A stretch of 38,916 bases of DNA from an uncultured Ruminococcus sp. (lineage in GTDB: Bacteria; Bacillota; Clostridia; Oscillospirales; Ruminococcaceae), in the NCBI GenBank assembly GCA_944388405.1, contig CALXIQ010000009.1, positions 1 to 38,916 of the forward strand, read 5' to 3'. Shown in pieces: positions 1 through 8,295 of this stretch. Position 1 is the first letter of the stretch. Each line of letters begins with the position of its first letter. The notes beneath the pieces were generated by a model. That model worked only from the letters and a program-made list of their open reading frames with translations. It had not been told where the DNA came from and ran no database searches. Both the position numbers and the translations under genes were made by a program.

Positions 1-63
1 GAGATTTGCGAGATTAGATTTTATTCGTTGATATGTATAAAAGTAAAAATCGGAGGTTTTCCT

Positions 64-1911
64 TTGGAAGAAATTAAACGCAAAGTAGAACAGCTTCTGC
101 TTAAAACCCAGAAGCCTGCAAGATATATAGGCGGAGAGCATGGAAGCGTAATTAAGGATAAATCCAAGGTAGATGTGAGATTCGCTTTTTGCTTTCCCGA
201 CGTTTACGATGTGGGAATGTCTCATTTAGGCATGAAAATTCTTTACGGATTGAAAAATTCCGTGCCAAACTGGTGGTGCGAAAGGGTTTTCATGCCGGAA
301 AAGGATTTTGAAGCGCTTATGCGCGAAAACTCAATTCCCCTTTATGCTCTGGAAAGTCTTGACCCGCTGACTGAGTTTGATTTTATCGGCTTTACGCTGC
401 AATATGAGCTTTCCTATACCAATGTGCTTGCAATGCTTGATCTTGCAGGTATACCCGTGCTGGCTAAGGACAGAAAATCCCTGACGCCCATAGTCGTGGG
501 AGGAGGCCCGTGCGTGTGCAATCCAGAGCCCATAGCCGATTTCTTTGACCTTTTTATTATCGGCGAAGGGGAGGAGGTAAACCTTGAGCTTTTAAGGCTG
601 TACGAAGAAATGAAGCCTCAAAATCCCACCAAGGAGGAGTTTCTCAGAGAAGCGGCGAAAATCAAGGGAATATATGTACCCTCATTTTACGATGTGGAAT
701 ACAATAGCGACGGAACCGTTAAATTGGTAACTCCCAATGTTCCCGAAGCGCCTGCAAGGGTGAAGAAAAGGATAATCAAGGACTTTGATAAGGTCTATTA
801 CCCAGACAGCTTTGTGGTGCCTTTTACAAGTATCGTTCACGACAGAGCGGTAATAGAGGTGCTGAGAGGCTGTATAAGAGGGTGCCGTTTCTGCCAGGCG
901 GGATTTATCTACCGCCCATTCAGAGAAAAGAACATAGATACCATTACAAACGAAACCAAATGCCTGTGTCAGCAGACAGGGTACGAGGAAGTTTCGCTGT
1001 CCTCACTTTCAACCAGCGACTATACGCAAATAAACGAACTGCTTGAAAAGCTGTCAGACTATACCGATGAGGAAAAAATCAATCTTTCCCTGCCGTCACT
1101 GAGAATAGATAATTTTAGCAAGGAGCTTATTGACAGAATCGCCGCCGTTAGAAAAAGCGGCCTGACATTTGCGCCCGAGGCAGGAACTCAGCGGCTGAGA
1201 GATGTTATAAACAAAAATATTACCGAGGAAGAGATAATGCGCACCTGCCGCCTTGCATTTGACGAGGGATATCAGACTGTTAAGCTGTACTTTATGCTGG
1301 GGCTTCCGGAGGAAACTATGGAAGACGTAGAAGGTATTGCAAAGCTGGCTCAGGATATTGTAAATCTTTATTATGAAACCCCAAAGGAAAAGCGGGGCAA
1401 AAACATTCAGGTTTCAATATCCACCGCAACCTTTGTGCCTAAGCCTTTTACCCCCTTTGAATTTGAGCCTCAAGCCACTCCGGCGGAGATAGCCGAAAAG
1501 CAAAAGCATCTCCTTGACTGCATAAATTCAAAGAAGATTAAATGCAGCTATCATCAGCAGAATGTGTCTATTCTTGAAGCGGTGCTGGCAAGAGGAGACA
1601 GACGGCTGTGCAAGGCTGTGTATACGGCGTGGAAAAAGGGTTGTACCCTTGACAGCTGGGACGAGCATTTCAGATTTGACCTTTGGCTTGAAGCCTTTGA
1701 GGAGTGCGGTATCGATATTGCCTTTTACGCAAACCGCCGCCGTTCATACGACGAGGTAATGCCCTGGTCGCACCTTGATTATCTTATCTCCAAGGAATTT
1801 CTTATCAGGGAGAATAAAAAGGCCCACAACGCACAGACCACCCGAAACTGCAAGGAGGGCTGCTCAGGCTGCGGAGTAGGAAAGAATTGCGGAGGTGTTT
1901 ACTGTGGCTAA
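64..1911 (+). CDS. TIGR03960-type B12-binding-like radical SAM protein
   Basis: A 615-residue radical SAM enzyme of the TIGR03960 type; the reaction of this family is not established. The 4Fe-4S cluster motif CX3CX2C is visible at Cys270, Cys274 and Cys277, preceded by an N-terminal domain resembling the cobalamin-binding-like domain of such enzymes (motif GMSHLG near residue 55). The C-terminus is Cys-rich, with five cysteines in the last 25 residues, perhaps an extra metal site. I chose TTG at 64 as start because GGAGG at 52-56 lies 7 bases upstream and the family normally begins just before the conserved KPARYIGGE; an ATG at 28 is in frame but has no ribosome binding site. The next gene starts inside the last codons, so the two are translationally coupled. 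Whether the operon begins before the window is not visible. Confidence 0.9.
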   Translation: MEEIKRKVEQLLLKTQKPARYIGGEHGSVIKDKSKVDVRFAFCFPDVYDVGMSHLGMKILYGLKNSVPNWWCERVFMPEKDFEALMRENSIPLYALESLDPLTEFDFIGFTLQYELSYTNVLAMLDLAGIPVLAKDRKSLTPIVVGGGPCVCNPEPIADFFDLFIIGEGEEVNLELLRLYEEMKPQNPTKEEFLREAAKIKGIYVPSFYDVEYNSDGTVKLVTPNVPEAPARVKKRIIKDFDKVYYPDSFVVPFTSIVHDRAVIEVLRGCIRGCRFCQAGFIYRPFREKNIDTITNETKCLCQQTGYEEVSLSSLSTSDYTQINELLEKLSDYTDEEKINLSLPSLRIDNFSKELIDRIAAVRKSGLTFAPEAGTQRLRDVINKNITEEEIMRTCRLAFDEGYQTVKLYFMLGLPEETMEDVEGIAKLAQDIVNLYYETPKEKRGKNIQVSISTATFVPKPFTPFEFEPQATPAEIAEKQKHLLDCINSKKIKCSYHQQNVSILEAVLARGDRRLCKAVYTAWKKGCTLDSWDEHFRFDLWLEAFEECGIDIAFYANRRRSYDEVMPWSHLDYLISKEFLIRENKKAHNAQTTRNCKEGCSGCGVGKNCGGVYCG

Positions 1912-2608
1912 ACAGCTGATACCGAAAAATCAGAATCTTATTATAGAGCGTTTTGAATACAGGCTTGTCTACAGCAAAACCGGCAGGGCAAGGTATATTT
2001 CCCACCTCGATTTAATGCGGACAATGCAGAGGGTGTTTAAAAGAGCGGGCATTCCCCTATGGTATACTCAGGGGTTTAATCCTCATGCATATCTGATGTT
2101 TCCTCTTGCCCTTCCGCTGGGAACGGACAGCCGTGTTGAGATTCTTGACGTAGCCCTTGTTGAAGAGCTGGGGTTTGATGAGATAAAAGAAAGACTTAAC
2201 GACGCAATGCCCGAGGGACTCAGAATAGAAAGCGTTGCAAAGCCTGTAATGAAGCACACGGAAATTGCATCGGCGGAATATCAGATACGCTTTACCTGCA
2301 ATTGCGATGCCGGGAAGGCAAGGGAGCTTTTTCTCGATTTTCTCGGTCAGGACAAAATAGAAATTGAAAAACGCACCAAGAAAAAAGGTGTGAATCTTGT
2401 GGACATCAAGCCCCATATAAAGCTTGTAAGTCTATCGGTTGAAAATGATGAAGTGGTTGCAGATCTGATACTTCCGGCAGGAAACAGCTTTAACCTCAAC
2501 ACCTCGGCGGTTATGGAGGCGTTTTGCAGGGTCAAGGAAGTTGAAATAGACAGCATATATACAGAACGCACAAAAATCATGACAGAGTCGGGCGAAAATT
2601 TTATATAG
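1904..2608 (+). CDS. TIGR03936/DUF2344 radical SAM-associated protein
   Basis: A 234-residue DUF2344 protein, the usual partner (and in some genomes the fused C-terminal part) of TIGR03960 radical SAM proteins. Its biochemical function is unknown. The family signature near the N-terminus (YSKTGRARYISHLDLMR) is present. I chose GTG at 1904 because GGAGG at 1891-1895 is 8 bases upstream; the GTG at 1895 overlaps that site. The start overlaps the stop of the radical SAM gene by 8 bases, so the pair is almost certainly co-translated. In many Firmicutes the pair lies before rne/rplU; here it lies before rplS, which has its own promoter. Confidence 0.87.
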   Translation: MAKQLIPKNQNLIIERFEYRLVYSKTGRARYISHLDLMRTMQRVFKRAGIPLWYTQGFNPHAYLMFPLALPLGTDSRVEILDVALVEELGFDEIKERLNDAMPEGLRIESVAKPVMKHTEIASAEYQIRFTCNCDAGKARELFLDFLGQDKIEIEKRTKKKGVNLVDIKPHIKLVSLSVENDEVVADLILPAGNSFNLNTSAVMEAFCRVKEVEIDSIYTERTKIMTESGENFI

Positions 2609-2615
2609 CCGTCAA

Positions 2616-2644
2616 TTGAAATGTAATTTGATGTGTGGTATAAT
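2616..2644 (+). promoter_or_regulatory. Promoter of rplS
   Basis: TTGAAA at 2616-2621 and TATAAT at 2639-2644 are separated by exactly 17 bases. Transcription should begin near 2651, just after the upstream DUF2344 stop codon, and give a leader of about 155 bases. Confidence 0.8.
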
Positions 2645-2650
2645 ATTTAA

Positions 2651-2797
2651 GCATTTGAATTACCGTCGGACTTCGTGCGACGAGAGTTAGTGCCGTTTTC
2701 CGTTAGCGGAAAGACATTAAAGCGGGCAGTCCTCTGGCTTTGCAAAGGCGGGCGCTTTTGCCATAAAGCGAATGAATGTCTGAAAATAAACAGGAGG
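2651..2797 (+). ncRNA. Structured leader of rplS (L19-leader-like)
   Basis: The leader between the promoter and the rplS start folds into several short stems: 2664-2668 with 2678-2682, and a tight TTTCCG/CGGAAA hairpin at 2697-2712, followed by a GC-rich segment around 2735-2760 that can also pair. Position and size fit the L19 leader described in low-GC Gram-positives, which is thought to let the ribosomal protein control its own synthesis. I assign it by position and structure, not by alignment. Confidence 0.55.
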
Positions 2798-2805
2798 TAT
2801 TTAAA

Positions 2806-3150
2806 GTGGACGCTTTAAAACTTATTTCAAATTCAAGCTTAAAATCAGAAGTGCCTGTACTTAACGTGGGAGATACCGTAAAGGTTCACGTTAGAATCAA
2901 GGAAGGCGACAAGTCGAGAATTCAGGTTTTTGAAGGAACGATCATTTCCAAGAAGCATGGCGGAATCAATGAGACATTTACCGTTCGCCGCGTAGCTCAT
3001 GGCTGTGGAATCGAGAGAGTATTCCCTGTACATTCCCCCGTTGTTGAGAAGGTAGAGATTGTAAGAAGCGGACGTGTTCGTCGCGCTAAGCTGTACTATC
3101 TCCGCAGCAGAGTTGGAAAAGCAGCTAAGGTTAAGGAAGCAATCAGATAA
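2806..3150 (+). CDS. rplS: 50S ribosomal protein L19
   Basis: Large-subunit ribosomal protein L19, located at the 30S-50S interface. The 114-residue product matches the usual length and carries the typical N-terminus (MDALKLIS), the GDTVKVHVRIKEG strand and the C-terminal VRRAKLYYLRSR. I chose GTG at 2806 because AGGAGG at 2792-2797 is 8 bases upstream and this gives the family N-terminus; the ATG at 2776 has no ribosome binding site. A strong terminator follows 11 bases after the stop, so the gene is mainly a single transcription unit although it sits in the conserved rplS-lepB-rbgA-rnhB neighbourhood. Confidence 0.97.
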   Translation: MDALKLISNSSLKSEVPVLNVGDTVKVHVRIKEGDKSRIQVFEGTIISKKHGGINETFTVRRVAHGCGIERVFPVHSPVVEKVEIVRSGRVRRAKLYYLRSRVGKAAKVKEAIR

Positions 3151-3161
3151 TTTTAAGTTAA

Positions 3162-3190
3162 AGAGTCGGAGTTATCCGGCTCTTGTTTTT
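3162..3190 (+). terminator. Intrinsic terminator after rplS
   Basis: A 9-base-pair stem (3162-3170 with 3175-3183, one G-U pair) with a GTTA loop is followed by a T-rich tail. Confidence 0.85.
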
Positions 3191-3251
3191 TGCATTTAAG
3201 CTGTTTGGTTGTGAAATTGTCGTTAATATAAAGCTTTTTTTGCTAAAGCCC

Positions 3252-3280
3252 TTGAAATTCAGAGTATATTTTGCTATAAT
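3252..3280 (+). promoter_or_regulatory. Promoter of the lepB-lepB-rbgA-rnhB-yraN cluster
   Basis: TTGAAA at 3252-3257, a 17-base spacer and an extended -10 box (TGCTATAAT, hexamer 3275-3280). Expected transcription start is near 3287. Confidence 0.8.
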
Positions 3281-3344
3281 AATTTTATGTGATTGTTTTA
3301 ATTATAAATCTGCCTTTATAAGGCAGGGAAACAGAGGAATGGTT

Positions 3345-3932
3345 ATGCAAAATGATAAAAACGGCGGCAGTGAGATAAATATGTCGTCAAAGGCTATAAA
3401 CGAAGTGCTGGAATGGCTGGAATCTTTTGTTTTTGCAGTTTTTGTGGTTATTCTTATTTTCATATTTATTTTCCGCAACGTAGTGGTTGACGGACCATCT
3501 ATGAACCCTACCCTTAGCGACGGCGACCGGCTTATAATATATCATCTGAACTACACGCCCGAGCGGGGAGATATTGTAGTGGTAAACAGCGTGGGGCTGA
3601 ATAAGACCATTATAAAACGCTGTATAGGCATAGGCGGAGATACCGTCAGAATCAATTACTCGGAAGGCACGGTGGAGGTAAACGGCGAAGTGCTTGAAGA
3701 GGACTACATCAACGAAGAAATGACGGTGCTTTCAGGTTTTGATACCCAGTATCTGAACAACGATGTTTTTGAGTACAAAGTTCCCGAGGGAAAACTTTTC
3801 GTTATGGGCGACAACAGAAATCATTCTACCGACAGCCGTTCCTATGCGGTGGGCTTTATTGATGAAAGCGACGTTCTGGGAAAGGCTATATTCAGGATAC
3901 TTCCCATCAGTGGATTTGGAACAATAGGGTGA
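3345..3932 (+). CDS. lepB: Signal peptidase I (first copy)
   Basis: Type I signal peptidase, which cleaves signal peptides from exported proteins at the outer face of the membrane. One N-terminal membrane anchor (about residues 27-47) precedes the Ser/Lys dyad: Ser52 in GPSMNPT and Lys91 in IIKRC. The MGDNRNHSTDSR box is present near residues 155-166. The start is ATG 3345, with AGAGG 7 bases upstream; ATG 3339 is also in frame but too close to that site. Length is 195 residues, usual for the short Gram-positive (SipS-like) form. A paralogue follows after 6 bases. Confidence 0.93.
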   Translation: MQNDKNGGSEINMSSKAINEVLEWLESFVFAVFVVILIFIFIFRNVVVDGPSMNPTLSDGDRLIIYHLNYTPERGDIVVVNSVGLNKTIIKRCIGIGGDTVRINYSEGTVEVNGEVLEEDYINEEMTVLSGFDTQYLNNDVFEYKVPEGKLFVMGDNRNHSTDSRSYAVGFIDESDVLGKAIFRILPISGFGTIG

Positions 3933-3938
3933 GGACTT

Positions 3939-4523
3939 ATGCAGCTTAACAAGCGTGCTGAAAAATATAATCCCTATTCAGCCGTAAGCGGAGTTTTAGG
4001 CTGGGCGGAAACTCTGGTTATGGCGGTTTTCGTTGCTATACTTATGTTCACTTTTGTGTTTAAAATTGTCGTGGTTGTGGGAAGCTCTATGGAGGACACC
4101 TTGTTTGAGGGCGACAGATTGATTATTTCAAATCTTGGCTACGACGCTGCCGACGGCGATATTGTGGTGATAAATTCCGACGTTATGAACGAGGTAATTA
4201 TAAAAAGAGTTATTGCCACCGCAGGTGAAACCGTAAGAATAGATTATAATCTCGGCGAGGTGGAGGTAGACGGAAAGGTTACCAAAGAGCCCTACATAAA
4301 GGAACAGATGATAGATACGGGCAGGTTCAGCGAAATCTTTTATGACGCTGAAAACGACTGTTATGAATACGACGTTCCTTTTGGTTATGTGTTTGTAATG
4401 GGTGACAACAGAAATCATTCCACCGACAGCCGTGAAATAGGCCTTGTTTCGGAGGATGAGATACTGGGCAAGGTGGTTTATCGGTTTTATTCCGCCAAAG
4501 CGGAAAGGGGCAGAGTTGCCTGA
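3939..4523 (+). CDS. lepB: Signal peptidase I (second copy)
   Basis: A second type I signal peptidase, 194 residues, with one membrane anchor (about residues 25-47), catalytic Ser50 in VGSSMEDT and Lys89 in IIKRV, and the same MGDNRNHSTDSR box. The residue after Met-Glu that is usually Pro in the serine box is Asp here, while the first copy keeps the Pro, so the two may differ in substrate range. It begins 6 bases after the first copy, and the pair looks like a tandem duplication that has diverged. It is transcribed with rbgA downstream. Confidence 0.92.
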   Translation: MQLNKRAEKYNPYSAVSGVLGWAETLVMAVFVAILMFTFVFKIVVVVGSSMEDTLFEGDRLIISNLGYDAADGDIVVINSDVMNEVIIKRVIATAGETVRIDYNLGEVEVDGKVTKEPYIKEQMIDTGRFSEIFYDAENDCYEYDVPFGYVFVMGDNRNHSTDSREIGLVSEDEILGKVVYRFYSAKAERGRVA

Positions 4524-4545
4524 ATTTGAGTAAAGGAGGGGTTTT

Positions 4546-5457
4546 GTGAGCGAGGTTTACAATATACAGTGGTTTCCCGGTCATATGGCAAAGACCAGGC
4601 GTATTATGCAGTCTAATCTTAAGTTGGTTGATGTGGTTGTGGAAATTACCGACGCCAGAATACCTTACTCCAGCAGAAATCCCGAAATGGATCGCCTTGT
4701 GGGTTCAAAGCCCAGGCTGCTTTTGCTGAACAAAGCCGATTCCGCCGACGAAACCGTTACTTCAATGTGGCTGGATTACTATAAAAGAAAAGGAATTGCG
4801 GTTATCGCCACCGACTGTCGAAGCGGCAAGAATGTAAATAAGTTTTATGCCGTTTTAAAAGAGCTGATGGCGGATAAGCTTGCCCAGTGGGAAGCTCACG
4901 GAATGAAGGGACGGCCTATAAGACTTATGATTGTGGGAATCCCGAACGTGGGTAAATCCTCGTTTATAAACCGCCTTGCAGGCTCTAAAAGGGCTAAGGT
5001 GGAGGACAGACCGGGAGTTACCCGGGGAAAGCAGTGGGTAAGCCTTGAGGGCGACCTGGAGCTGCTTGATATGCCGGGAGTGCTGTGGCCAAAATTTGAG
5101 GATAAATTGGTAGGCGAACGGCTTGCCTTTACGGGAGCAGTAAAGGACGACATCATGGATATGGAGTACCTTGCCTGCAGGTTTCTTGAGTTTTTAAACG
5201 CAAATTATCCCGGACTTATTACTCAGAGATACGGCGTTACAACCGATGACATTCCCGAAAACGACCCTGACACACCGGGCTGCGTTCAGGGGTTTGAGAT
5301 ACTTGAGAGAATAGGAAGAAAAAGAGGCTTTCTGGTTTCCGGGGGAGAGATTAATACCGAGCGAGCCGCCATTACCGTTATGGACGAGTTCAGAAGCGGC
5401 AAAATCGGCAGACTTTCTCTTGAAAAGCCAAACGATATAAAGAGCGGTGATAAATAA
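4546..5457 (+). CDS. rbgA: Ribosome biogenesis GTPase RbgA (YlqF)
   Basis: Circularly permuted GTPase needed for late assembly of the 50S subunit. The G motifs appear in permuted order: G4 (NKAD, residues 62-65) comes first, then G1 (GIPNVGKS, about 131-138), a G2 threonine in GVTRG, and G3 (DMPG). Length is 303 residues, close to the usual 280-300. The start is GTG 4546, preceded by AAGGAGG. The stop overlaps the rnhB start by one base. Neighbours rplS and rnhB match the conserved Firmicutes order. Confidence 0.95.
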   Translation: MSEVYNIQWFPGHMAKTRRIMQSNLKLVDVVVEITDARIPYSSRNPEMDRLVGSKPRLLLLNKADSADETVTSMWLDYYKRKGIAVIATDCRSGKNVNKFYAVLKELMADKLAQWEAHGMKGRPIRLMIVGIPNVGKSSFINRLAGSKRAKVEDRPGVTRGKQWVSLEGDLELLDMPGVLWPKFEDKLVGERLAFTGAVKDDIMDMEYLACRFLEFLNANYPGLITQRYGVTTDDIPENDPDTPGCVQGFEILERIGRKRGFLVSGGEINTERAAITVMDEFRSGKIGRLSLEKPNDIKSGDK

Positions 5458-6071
5458 TGACGCTGGCGGAATTTGATAACGAGTACAGAAAGCAATATCC
5501 GATTGTATGCGGTGCTGACGAAGCGGGAAGAGGACCTCTTGCCGGGGACGTTTTTGCCGCCGCAGTGGTTTTTGCTCCGGGTACCGTTATCGAGGGTATT
5601 AACGACAGCAAAAAGCTTACCGCAAAAAAACGTGAACAGCTTTTTGAAGAGATTGTTCAGAAGGCTCAGTACTATTCCATTCAGCGCGCCACCGTTGAGG
5701 AGATAGAGAGCATTAATATTCTGCAAAGCGCAATGCTTGCAATGAAAAGAGCTATAGAGGATATAGACTGCGCTCCGGATATTGTCCTTGTTGACGGAAA
5801 TAAAACTCCGGAGATTGATTTCAAAACCCAAGCGATAGTAAAGGGCGACGGAAAATCACAGTGTATTGCTGCAGCGTCCATTCTTGCAAAGGTTGCAAGG
5901 GATAAATATATGGAGCAAATGGCGGAAAAATATCCTCAGTATCAGTTTGAAAAGCATAAGGGCTACGGGACTAAGCTTCACTATGAAATGATAGACAAGT
6001 TCGGTCCCTGCGAAATTCACAGAATAAGTTTTCTTAAAAAGTACTATGACAGAAAAAATCAGCTCCCGTAA
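5457..6071 (+). CDS. rnhB: Ribonuclease HII
   Basis: RNase HII, which nicks the RNA of RNA-DNA hybrids and removes misincorporated ribonucleotides. The acidic metal-binding residues are visible: Asp21-Glu22 in GADEAGRGPLAG, Asp113 in LVDGN and Asp149 in KVARDKY. Length is 204 residues, normal. The ATG shares its first base with the last base of the rbgA stop codon (TAATG), and the 3' end overlaps yraN by 26 bases. Confidence 0.95.
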   Translation: MTLAEFDNEYRKQYPIVCGADEAGRGPLAGDVFAAAVVFAPGTVIEGINDSKKLTAKKREQLFEEIVQKAQYYSIQRATVEEIESINILQSAMLAMKRAIEDIDCAPDIVLVDGNKTPEIDFKTQAIVKGDGKSQCIAAASILAKVARDKYMEQMAEKYPQYQFEKHKGYGTKLHYEMIDKFGPCEIHRISFLKKYYDRKNQLP

Positions 6072-6420
6072 AATCGGAAATATAGGCGAGGACGCCGTTT
6101 GCAGATTTCTTGAGAAAAATAAGTACGAAATTCTGGACAGAAATTTCACGATTCGCGGGGGAGAAATTGATATTATCGCAAGAAAAAACGGAATTATTGC
6201 TTTCGTTGAGGTGAAAACCAGGAAGAAAAATTCCCTGACCTCAGGGGAAGAAGCTGTGGGAATATCAAAGCGAAAGCATATAATACAGGCGGCGGAAAGA
6301 TATTTGGTGAGGCTTGACGAGCCTTGCTCCTGCAGGTTTGACGTCGCCGCAGTGGAGCTTGACGGAAATAAGGTTGTTAAGCTCAGATACTACGTTTCGG
6401 CGTTTGACGCAAGTAAGTAA
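6046..6420 (+). CDS. yraN: UPF0102 YraN-family endonuclease-like protein
   Basis: A 124-residue YraN/UPF0102 protein with the restriction-endonuclease-like fold; function in the cell is uncertain, with a role in DNA processing proposed for the family. The catalytic-type motif GEIDIIA followed by FVEVKTR (the E/D-ExK pattern) is intact. It overlaps rnhB by 26 bases and has no clear ribosome binding site, so it is likely translated by coupling. Confidence 0.92.
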   Translation: MTEKISSRKIGNIGEDAVCRFLEKNKYEILDRNFTIRGGEIDIIARKNGIIAFVEVKTRKKNSLTSGEEAVGISKRKHIIQAAERYLVRLDEPCSCRFDVAAVELDGNKVVKLRYYVSAFDASK

Positions 6421-6457
6421 TGGCTTTGCCAATTAATAAAGAAGGGTGAAAAAATTT

Positions 6458-7948
6458 ATGTATTACAAGAGTACCAGAAACAGCAGCGTAAACGTAACGT
6501 CTGCTCAGGCAATTGCACAGGGAATTTCAAAGGACGGAGGTTTGTTTGTACCTTCGGAGATTCCTGCGGTTTCTATGGACGATATTAAGGCGCTGGGAGA
6601 AATGACCTACGCTGAGAGAGCGCTGTTTGTGTTCTCGAAGTATCTGACCGACTTTACCGAAGCGGAAATCAAATACTGCGTTGAAAACGCTTATAACGAT
6701 AAAAACTTTGATACCGACAATATAGCAGAGCTGGCGCATCTTTTTGACGGAACTTATATGCTGGAGCTGTGGCACGGTCCTACCTGCGCTTTTAAGGATA
6801 TGGCGCTGCAGATTCTGCCTTATCTGCTTACCACATCGGCTAAAAAGCTGCAGCTTAACAAGAAGATTGTAATTCTTGTGGCAACCTCCGGAGATACCGG
6901 AAAGGCTGCGCTTGAAGGCTTTAAGGACGTTCCCGATACCGAAATACTGGTCTTTTATCCCGAGGATGGCGTTTCCGCCATGCAGAAGAAGCAGATGACC
7001 ACTCAGGAGGGTGAAAACGTAGGCGTATGCGCTATCAAGGGCAATTTTGACGACGCTCAGAACGGCGTAAAGGCTATCTTCACCAACGAGGAAATCGCCG
7101 CCAAGCTTTCAGAAAACGGTATGATGTTCTCCTCCGCAAACTCCATCAACTGGGGACGTCTTGCGCCGCAGATTATCTACTATGTGTCAACCTATGCTCA
7201 ACTTGTCAAGGACGGCGAGATAAATGCAGGCGAGAAGATTAATATCGTTGTTCCCACCGGAAACTTCGGAAACATTCTTGCCGGATATTACGCCAAGAAA
7301 ATGGGAGTTCCGGTAAACAAGCTTATTTGCGCTTCCAACGCCAACAACGTGCTGACCGATTTTATCAGAACCGGAATTTACGACAGAAACCGTCCTTTCC
7401 ATACCACGATTTCACCCTCTATGGATATTCTCATTTCCTCTAACCTTGAAAGACTGCTTTATCATCTGTGCGGTGAAAATGACGCTCAGATCAGGGAGTG
7501 GTTCGGCGCGCTGTCTCAGAGCGGCAGATACGAGGTTACCGACGAGGTAAAGGCGGTTCTCAAGGAGGAATTTTACGCCGGCTGCTGCGACGACGTTCAG
7601 ACCAAGGCGTGCATCAAGGAAATATACGACAAGTATTCCTACACCTGCGACACCCACACTGCGGTTGCCGTTAAGGTTTATGAGGATTACAAGGCGGCAA
7701 CGGGTGATACTACAAAGACGGTTATTGCTTCCACCGCAAGCCCTTATAAGTTCTCCGGCTCGGTGCTTGACGCTATAGGCGTTGATACAAATGCCGATGA
7801 ATTTACGCTGGTTGATAAGCTTTACGAAGCGTCAAAGCTTCCCGTGCCCGCATCTCTTGCGGCGCTGAAGGAAAAAGAAGTACGCTTCAGTGAAACTGTT
7901 GACAAGTCTGAAATGAAGGACTATGTTTTCAGAGCATTGGGAATCTGA
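6458..7948 (+). CDS. thrC: Threonine synthase
   Basis: PLP-dependent threonine synthase, converting O-phosphohomoserine to threonine in the cytoplasm. The PLP lysine is Lys113 in GPTCAFKDMAL, and the glycine-rich phosphate-binding segment ATSGDTGKAAL follows. The product is 496 residues, matching the long (fungal/E. coli-like) class. I chose ATG 6458, 9 bases after GAAGGGTG; the in-frame GTG at 6446 lies inside that site. It sits 37 bases after yraN, with no terminator between, so readthrough from the rbgA operon is possible. Other threonine genes are not in the window. Confidence 0.95.
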   Translation: MYYKSTRNSSVNVTSAQAIAQGISKDGGLFVPSEIPAVSMDDIKALGEMTYAERALFVFSKYLTDFTEAEIKYCVENAYNDKNFDTDNIAELAHLFDGTYMLELWHGPTCAFKDMALQILPYLLTTSAKKLQLNKKIVILVATSGDTGKAALEGFKDVPDTEILVFYPEDGVSAMQKKQMTTQEGENVGVCAIKGNFDDAQNGVKAIFTNEEIAAKLSENGMMFSSANSINWGRLAPQIIYYVSTYAQLVKDGEINAGEKINIVVPTGNFGNILAGYYAKKMGVPVNKLICASNANNVLTDFIRTGIYDRNRPFHTTISPSMDILISSNLERLLYHLCGENDAQIREWFGALSQSGRYEVTDEVKAVLKEEFYAGCCDDVQTKACIKEIYDKYSYTCDTHTAVAVKVYEDYKAATGDTTKTVIASTASPYKFSGSVLDAIGVDTNADEFTLVDKLYEASKLPVPASLAALKEKEVRFSETVDKSEMKDYVFRALGI

Positions 7949-7956
7949 TAATATGT

Positions 7957-7988
7957 ACAGTCTGACTTGTCTGAACAGGTCAGACTGT
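7957..7988. terminator. Long stem-loop after thrC
   Basis: A 14-base-pair stem (7957-7970 with 7975-7988, one G-U pair) with a CTGA loop lies 8 bases after the thrC stop. There is no T-run, so it may act as a 3' end stabiliser or a factor-assisted terminator between convergent thrC and the DUF1540 gene. Confidence 0.5.
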
Positions 7989-7989
7989 C

Positions 7990-8017
7990 GGTTATCCTGT
8001 CCTCAGACCTGATAACC
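7990..8017. other. Second stem-loop in the thrC/DUF1540 gap
   Basis: A perfect 7-base-pair inverted repeat (GGTTATC at 7990-7996, GATAACC at 8011-8017) lies next to the previous stem-loop, 16 bases beyond the stop of the minus-strand gene. It lacks a T-run. Confidence 0.4.
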
Positions 8018-8032
8018 TGTTAAAGGCAGTAA

Positions 8033-8200
8033 TTAGCAGCCCTTTGCTTTAAAGGTCTTGCACTCTGTTTCATCACAGCAGTTAGGATTTGAGCAAGTAC
8101 AGCATACGTCGATTTTACCGGCAGTGCACTCACAGCCGTTCTTGTTGTAAACACAGTTGGTAACGTCGCAGTTTATGCCGTAGATTCTTTCCTTTTCCAT
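8033..8200 (-). CDS. DUF1540-type Cys-rich small protein
   Basis: A 55-residue protein, easily missed because of its size. It begins MEKERIYGINCDVTNC and contains 11 cysteines, including GCEC, a CCTC group and a CC pair, ending with DETECKTF. This pattern matches DUF1540, a probable metal-binding family of unknown function common in Clostridia. The start is supported by AAGGAG at 8210-8215, 9 bases upstream. It is divergent from the metallophosphoesterase and convergent with thrC. Confidence 0.88.
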   Translation of the reverse strand: MEKERIYGINCDVTNCVYNKNGCECTAGKIDVCCTCSNPNCCDETECKTFKAKGC

Positions 8201-8264
8201 CAGTAATCACTCCTTCCGCAACAGTTGTTGCACAATTATTATGTGCGCCCCGGAGGTTTTTATT

Positions 8265-8291
8265 ATGGAAATTTCGACCGTTAGGAGGTAA
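8265..8291 (+). other. Eight-codon leader ORF before the metallophosphoesterase
   Basis: ATG 8265 opens an ORF of eight codons (MEISTVRR) with GGAGG at 8252-8256, 8 bases upstream. Its last codons and stop contain the AGGAGG that serves the downstream TTG start at 8296, so reinitiation is plausible. No protein function is implied. Confidence 0.4.
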
Positions 8292-8295
8292 CCGA

